Shown one piece after another: positions 61,205-64,000 of a stretch of DNA of 64,000 nt. The DNA lies in assembly GCA_016711215.1 (NCBI GenBank), contig JADJTL010000003.1:372001-436000 (forward strand), given 5' to 3'. Below the pieces are notes generated by a model. The model saw only the letters and a program-made list of their open reading frames with translations. It was not told the origin of the DNA and made no database searches. Each line of letters begins with the position of its first letter. Position 1 is the first letter of the stretch. The stretch is from Pseudomonadota bacterium. Its GTDB lineage: Bacteria; Myxococcota_A; Polyangia; GCA-2747355. Made by a program: the position numbers and the translations under genes.

Positions 61205-62185
61205 TCACGCCCCTCCGCGCCCCGGACGGCCGAGGCGCGCCACCCAGACCGCGCCGACTGCCCAGAGCGCCGCGGCGGTGAGCAAGATCATGCGCCCGCT
61301 GGCGTCGGCGGCAATCGTGACCAGCGCGCCCGGCGAGACCAGGGCCTGACCGGCGACCGCCAACAGCGGCAGGACGGTCAGGATCAGCCCCGAGACGCGG
61401 CCCTCCGCGGTCAACGCGCGATGTCGCGCCTGATGCGCCGCCTGCAGGCGCAGGGTTTCGATCAGCGTCTCCATCACCTCGACCAGGTTACCACCCGTGC
61501 GCTTGAGCACGGCGACGGCCTCGACGAAGGAGTAGAGCGCCCGCACCGCCGGCCAGCGCGTGCGAAGCTGCTGCAGCGCCGCCTCGATCGGCCGCCCGAG
61601 CGCATATTCCTCGTAGCAGCGGCGCAGATCGACGGAGAGGGGCGGCTCCGTCTCCTCGGCCGCGCTTCGCACCGCCTCCTCGAGCCCGCGCCCCGCGCGC
61701 AGGCTGAAGACCATGCTCTCGAGCGCCCGTGGCAGCTGCGCGTCGACGACCCGCAGGCGCGCCTCGCAGCGCCGGGTCACGTGGACGTGGAGGCCGAGGC
61801 AAACGAGCGCCGCGAGGACCGCCGCGCCGAGCCAGCCGGCGCCGACGACAAGCCCAAGGATGAGGGTCCCGCCCGCCGCCGCTGCCGCCACCAGCAAGAA
61901 GCGCCGCGCGTCGATCGCGAAGCCCCCCTGGGCCAACGCGTCGCGCAAGCGCTCGATCGCCGGCAGCGCCGCCAGCCGTCCGAGCTGGGAGGCGGCCCGC
62001 GCGCGCGCGCGAATCTGGATCCCCTGCGGGGCGGCCCGCGCGAGCATCCCCAGCAGCCCCTCACTGGCCCGCGCGATCGCTCGCCGCCGCCGGCCCCGGG
62101 CCCACCAGTAGCCCGCCTGCAGCGCGCAGAAGAGCGCCAGCGCCACCGCCACCGCCAGCCAGGGGTAGACCTGCGCCCCGCTCAT
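61205..62185 (-). CDS. tadB: Tad pilus inner-membrane protein TadB
   Basis: A 326-residue protein of the same fold as TadC: N-terminal helix (VYPWLAVAVALALFCALQAGYW), a central hydrophobic pair (LLVAAAAAGGTLILGLVVGAGWLGAAVLAALVC), then the F-domain with ALESMVFSLRAGRGLEEAVRSAAEE and GNLVEVMETLIETLRLQ. The ATG at 62185 is taken; a GTG lies directly before it. It sits between tadA and tadC. It makes the platform with TadC. Confidence 0.9.
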   Translation of the reverse strand: MSGAQVYPWLAVAVALALFCALQAGYWWARGRRRRAIARASEGLLGMLARAAPQGIQIRARARAASQLGRLAALPAIERLRDALAQGGFAIDARRFLLVAAAAAGGTLILGLVVGAGWLGAAVLAALVCLGLHVHVTRRCEARLRVVDAQLPRALESMVFSLRAGRGLEEAVRSAAEETEPPLSVDLRRCYEEYALGRPIEAALQQLRTRWPAVRALYSFVEAVAVLKRTGGNLVEVMETLIETLRLQAAHQARHRALTAEGRVSGLILTVLPLLAVAGQALVSPGALVTIAADASGRMILLTAAALWAVGAVWVARLGRPGRGGA

Positions 62186-62195
62186 CACGCGCCCC

Positions 62196-63548
62196 TCACG
62201 CTCCCTCGCCGGCCGCCGGCCCGAGCCAGCGCTGCTCGAGCGGTACCCCCGCCGCGGCGAAGCGCTCGAGCAGCCGCGAGTGCCCGGAAGCCAGCCAGGC
62301 CCCGCGGCTGCTCGCTCCTTCGCCGCGGGCGACGCGGAAAACCTCGTTGAGCTCGAAGCTCACGCCCTCCACGCCTGCTACCTCCGCCACCGCGCTGATG
62401 CGTCGGCGCCCATCGGCCCCGCGCGCGACGTGGACGACGACATCGATCGCCCGCGCGATCAGCTGCGCCATCATCGACTCGGAGAGCTGCGTGCCGGCCA
62501 TGCTGAGCATCGCCAACAAGCGACTGAAGCCGTCGCTGACGCTGTTGGCGTGCAAGGTCGTCATCGAGCCCTCGTGGCCGGTGTTCATCGCCTGGACCAT
62601 GTCCAAGACCTCGCTGCCCCGCACCTCGCCGACGATGATGCGATCGGGACGCATCCGCAGCGCGTTGCGCACCAGGTCGCGGATCGTCACCTCACCGCGG
62701 CCCTCGAGGTTCGGCGGCCGCGTCTCCAGGCGCACGACGTGCCGCTGCTGCAAGCGCAGCTCCGCCGAGTCCTCGATCGTCACCACGCGCTCGCGGCTCG
62801 AGACATAGCGCGAGAGCGCGTTGAGCAGCGTCGTCTTGCCGGCGCCCGTGCCGCCGCAGACCAGGATATTGCACTTCGACCGCACCGCGCTCTTGAGATA
62901 GTGGCCGATGCCGACCGAGAGCGTGCCTCGATCGACCAGCTCCCGCAGCGAGACCGGGCCGCCGATGAAGCGGCGAATCGAGAGCACGGGGCTGTCGATC
63001 GCCAGCGGCGCCACGACCGCGTTGACGCGCGAGCCGTCGGGCAGGCGGGCGTCGACCATCGGCGAGGCCTCGTCGATCCGCCGACCGACGCGCGCGACGA
63101 TGCGGTTGATCGTGTTGAGCAGGTGCGCGCGATCGCGAAAACGCGTCTCGACCTCCTCGAGCACGCCGCCGCGCTCGACGTAGATCTGATCGGGCGCATT
63201 GACCAGGATATCGCTGACGGTCGCGTCGGCGAGCAGCGGTTCGAGCGGACCCAGGCCGAGGATCTCATCACCGATCGCGGCGACGAGCTGCTCGCGCTGG
63301 CGGGTCGAGAGCACCAGCCGTCGCGACTCCAACGCCTGGGCGACGAGCTCCGTCACGCGCTGCAGCAGCTCCTGCGGGTCGAGCTCGAGCGCGCCGCGGG
63401 TCTCGAGGCGGTCGATGATCTCCAGGTAGATCTCGCTGAAGAGCGCATCGCCGAGGCCCGCGGGCCGGCGCACCGGACGCGTCGCGGCCGCAGCCGTGGC
63501 CTCGTGTCGCGTCTCCCCGCTGCGGCCAAGCCGACTACCGACCTTCAT
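62196..63548 (-). CDS. tadA: Tad pilus assembly ATPase TadA/CpaF
   Basis: A 450-residue secretion ATPase of the GspE/VirB11 superfamily that powers pilus assembly and retraction. Walker A is NILVCGGTGAGKTTLLNALS, the Asp box is VVTIEDSAELRL, and Walker B/His box is MRPDRIIVGEVRGSEVLDMVQAMNTGHEGSMTTLHANS. The N-terminal domain has GLGPLEPLLADATVSDILVN and the SPMVDARLPDGSRVNAV loop. All motifs are intact. The start at 63548 follows GGGAGG. Between tadZ and tadB. Confidence 0.95.
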   Translation of the reverse strand: MKVGSRLGRSGETRHEATAAAATRPVRRPAGLGDALFSEIYLEIIDRLETRGALELDPQELLQRVTELVAQALESRRLVLSTRQREQLVAAIGDEILGLGPLEPLLADATVSDILVNAPDQIYVERGGVLEEVETRFRDRAHLLNTINRIVARVGRRIDEASPMVDARLPDGSRVNAVVAPLAIDSPVLSIRRFIGGPVSLRELVDRGTLSVGIGHYLKSAVRSKCNILVCGGTGAGKTTLLNALSRYVSSRERVVTIEDSAELRLQQRHVVRLETRPPNLEGRGEVTIRDLVRNALRMRPDRIIVGEVRGSEVLDMVQAMNTGHEGSMTTLHANSVSDGFSRLLAMLSMAGTQLSESMMAQLIARAIDVVVHVARGADGRRRISAVAEVAGVEGVSFELNEVFRVARGEGASSRGAWLASGHSRLLERFAAAGVPLEQRWLGPAAGEGA

Positions 63549-63588
63549 CGTCTGCCTCCCGCCTGCGCGTCCTGGCGTCTGCCCGGCC

Positions 63589-64000
63589 TCAACGGCTGCC
63601 CAGCAGGCGCTTCCACAACCCCGGACGCTCGATGCTCACGGGCACGGCGAAGAGCGCTTCGACCAGCGCCGCGATGCTCTGCGTCACCCGCGCCTGCGGC
63701 GCCCCCACGGGTAGCGGGACGCCGTCGTTGATCGCCCGATGCACCGTCTTGAAGTCATTGGCGACCAGGAACGCCGGGCGCACCCCCAGCGATTCGATGA
63801 TCGCCTCGAGCGGGACCGGACCCTTCTCGCTGTAGCGGTTGAGCACGACGTGCAGCTCGTTCGTCTCGTAGCCCAGGCGCCTGAGAATATCGAGGCGCGC
63901 TGCCAGCCCGCGCAGCGCCGGCACGTCCTGCGTGGCCACCAGGACGACGCGATCGGCGACGTCCAGCGCCGCCAGCGCCAGATCGTTGAAGTCGCGCACG
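63589..64000 (-). CDS. tadZ: TadZ/CpaE-family pilus ATPase, C-terminal part (cut by window edge)
   Basis: The C-terminal 136 residues of a ParA-like TadZ/CpaE protein: DRVVLVATQDVPALRGLAARLDILRRLGYETNELHVVLNRYS, then PLEAIIESLGVRPAFLVANDFKTVHRAINDGVPL. This matches the deviant-Walker MinD/ParA fold end that localises the Tad machine. The frame continues past the window end; the GTG seen at 63999 is not the real start. It is 40 bp upstream of tadA. Confidence 0.85.
   Translation of the reverse strand, partial: VRDFNDLALAALDVADRVVLVATQDVPALRGLAARLDILRRLGYETNELHVVLNRYSEKGPVPLEAIIESLGVRPAFLVANDFKTVHRAINDGVPLPVGAPQARVTQSIAALVEALFAVPVSIERPGLWKRLLGSR

Overview
This is a very GC-rich, gene-dense bacterial chromosome segment. 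It has no rRNA, CRISPR array, insertion sequence or recognisable prophage. The gene set fits a didermic, predatory- or social-type proteobacterial lineage, most likely Myxococcota (the former Deltaproteobacteria). It includes Tol and Exb/TonB envelope energisers, many lipoproteins, an NtrC-type sigma-54 regulator, a roadblock (MglB-like) protein, an FHA-GAF-SpoIIE phosphatase, large TPR proteins and a Tad pilus locus. The lineage is an inference from gene content and base composition; no database search was possible.

Left part (1-18.3 kb). A Tol operon on the minus strand (tolQ-tolR-tolA/tonB-like-tolB, with tolB cut by the window edge) diverges from two lipoprotein genes. Two glycosyltransferase genes and ssb follow. 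A sigma-54 response regulator leads into a plus-strand series: SRPBCC, DUF58, TgpA-like transglutaminase, MoxR ATPase, TPR lipoprotein and a long YwqK/MORN-like repeat protein. DUF58, transglutaminase and MoxR genes often occur together; the TPR and YwqK proteins appear to be local additions.

Central part (18.4-51.6 kb). Central metabolism (acnA, metF, odhA-odhB) is mixed with a patatin-like lipase, a metallopeptidase remnant and a fused FeoA-FeoB ferrous-iron transporter. A long minus-strand run then covers proteostasis (trigger factor, clpP, clpX, lon), a GspE N-terminal-domain protein, tRNA-Leu(UAG), oligoendopeptidase F, the FHA-GAF-SpoIIE phosphatase, a large TPR protein, accB-accC, a roadblock protein and a second exbB-exbD-tonB set.

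Right part (51.6-64 kb). An RRM RNA-binding protein heads a run of small unrecognised genes separated by tandem repeats. Then come ydcF-like, cupin, dus and queC genes, an NAD-dependent isocitrate dehydrogenase-type gene and the minus-strand Tad locus (tadZ, cut by the edge, then tadA-B-C, a TadD-like TPR lipoprotein, a small lipoprotein and a TadG-like protein).

Two conserved genes, clpX and the isocitrate dehydrogenase, are each broken by a tiny indel in a GC-dinucleotide or C-run context. A third junction in the tad locus also looks like an indel product. Residual assembly indels are the simplest explanation. A second theme is the abundance of short perfect tandem repeats (units of 10-18 bp) inside and between genes.
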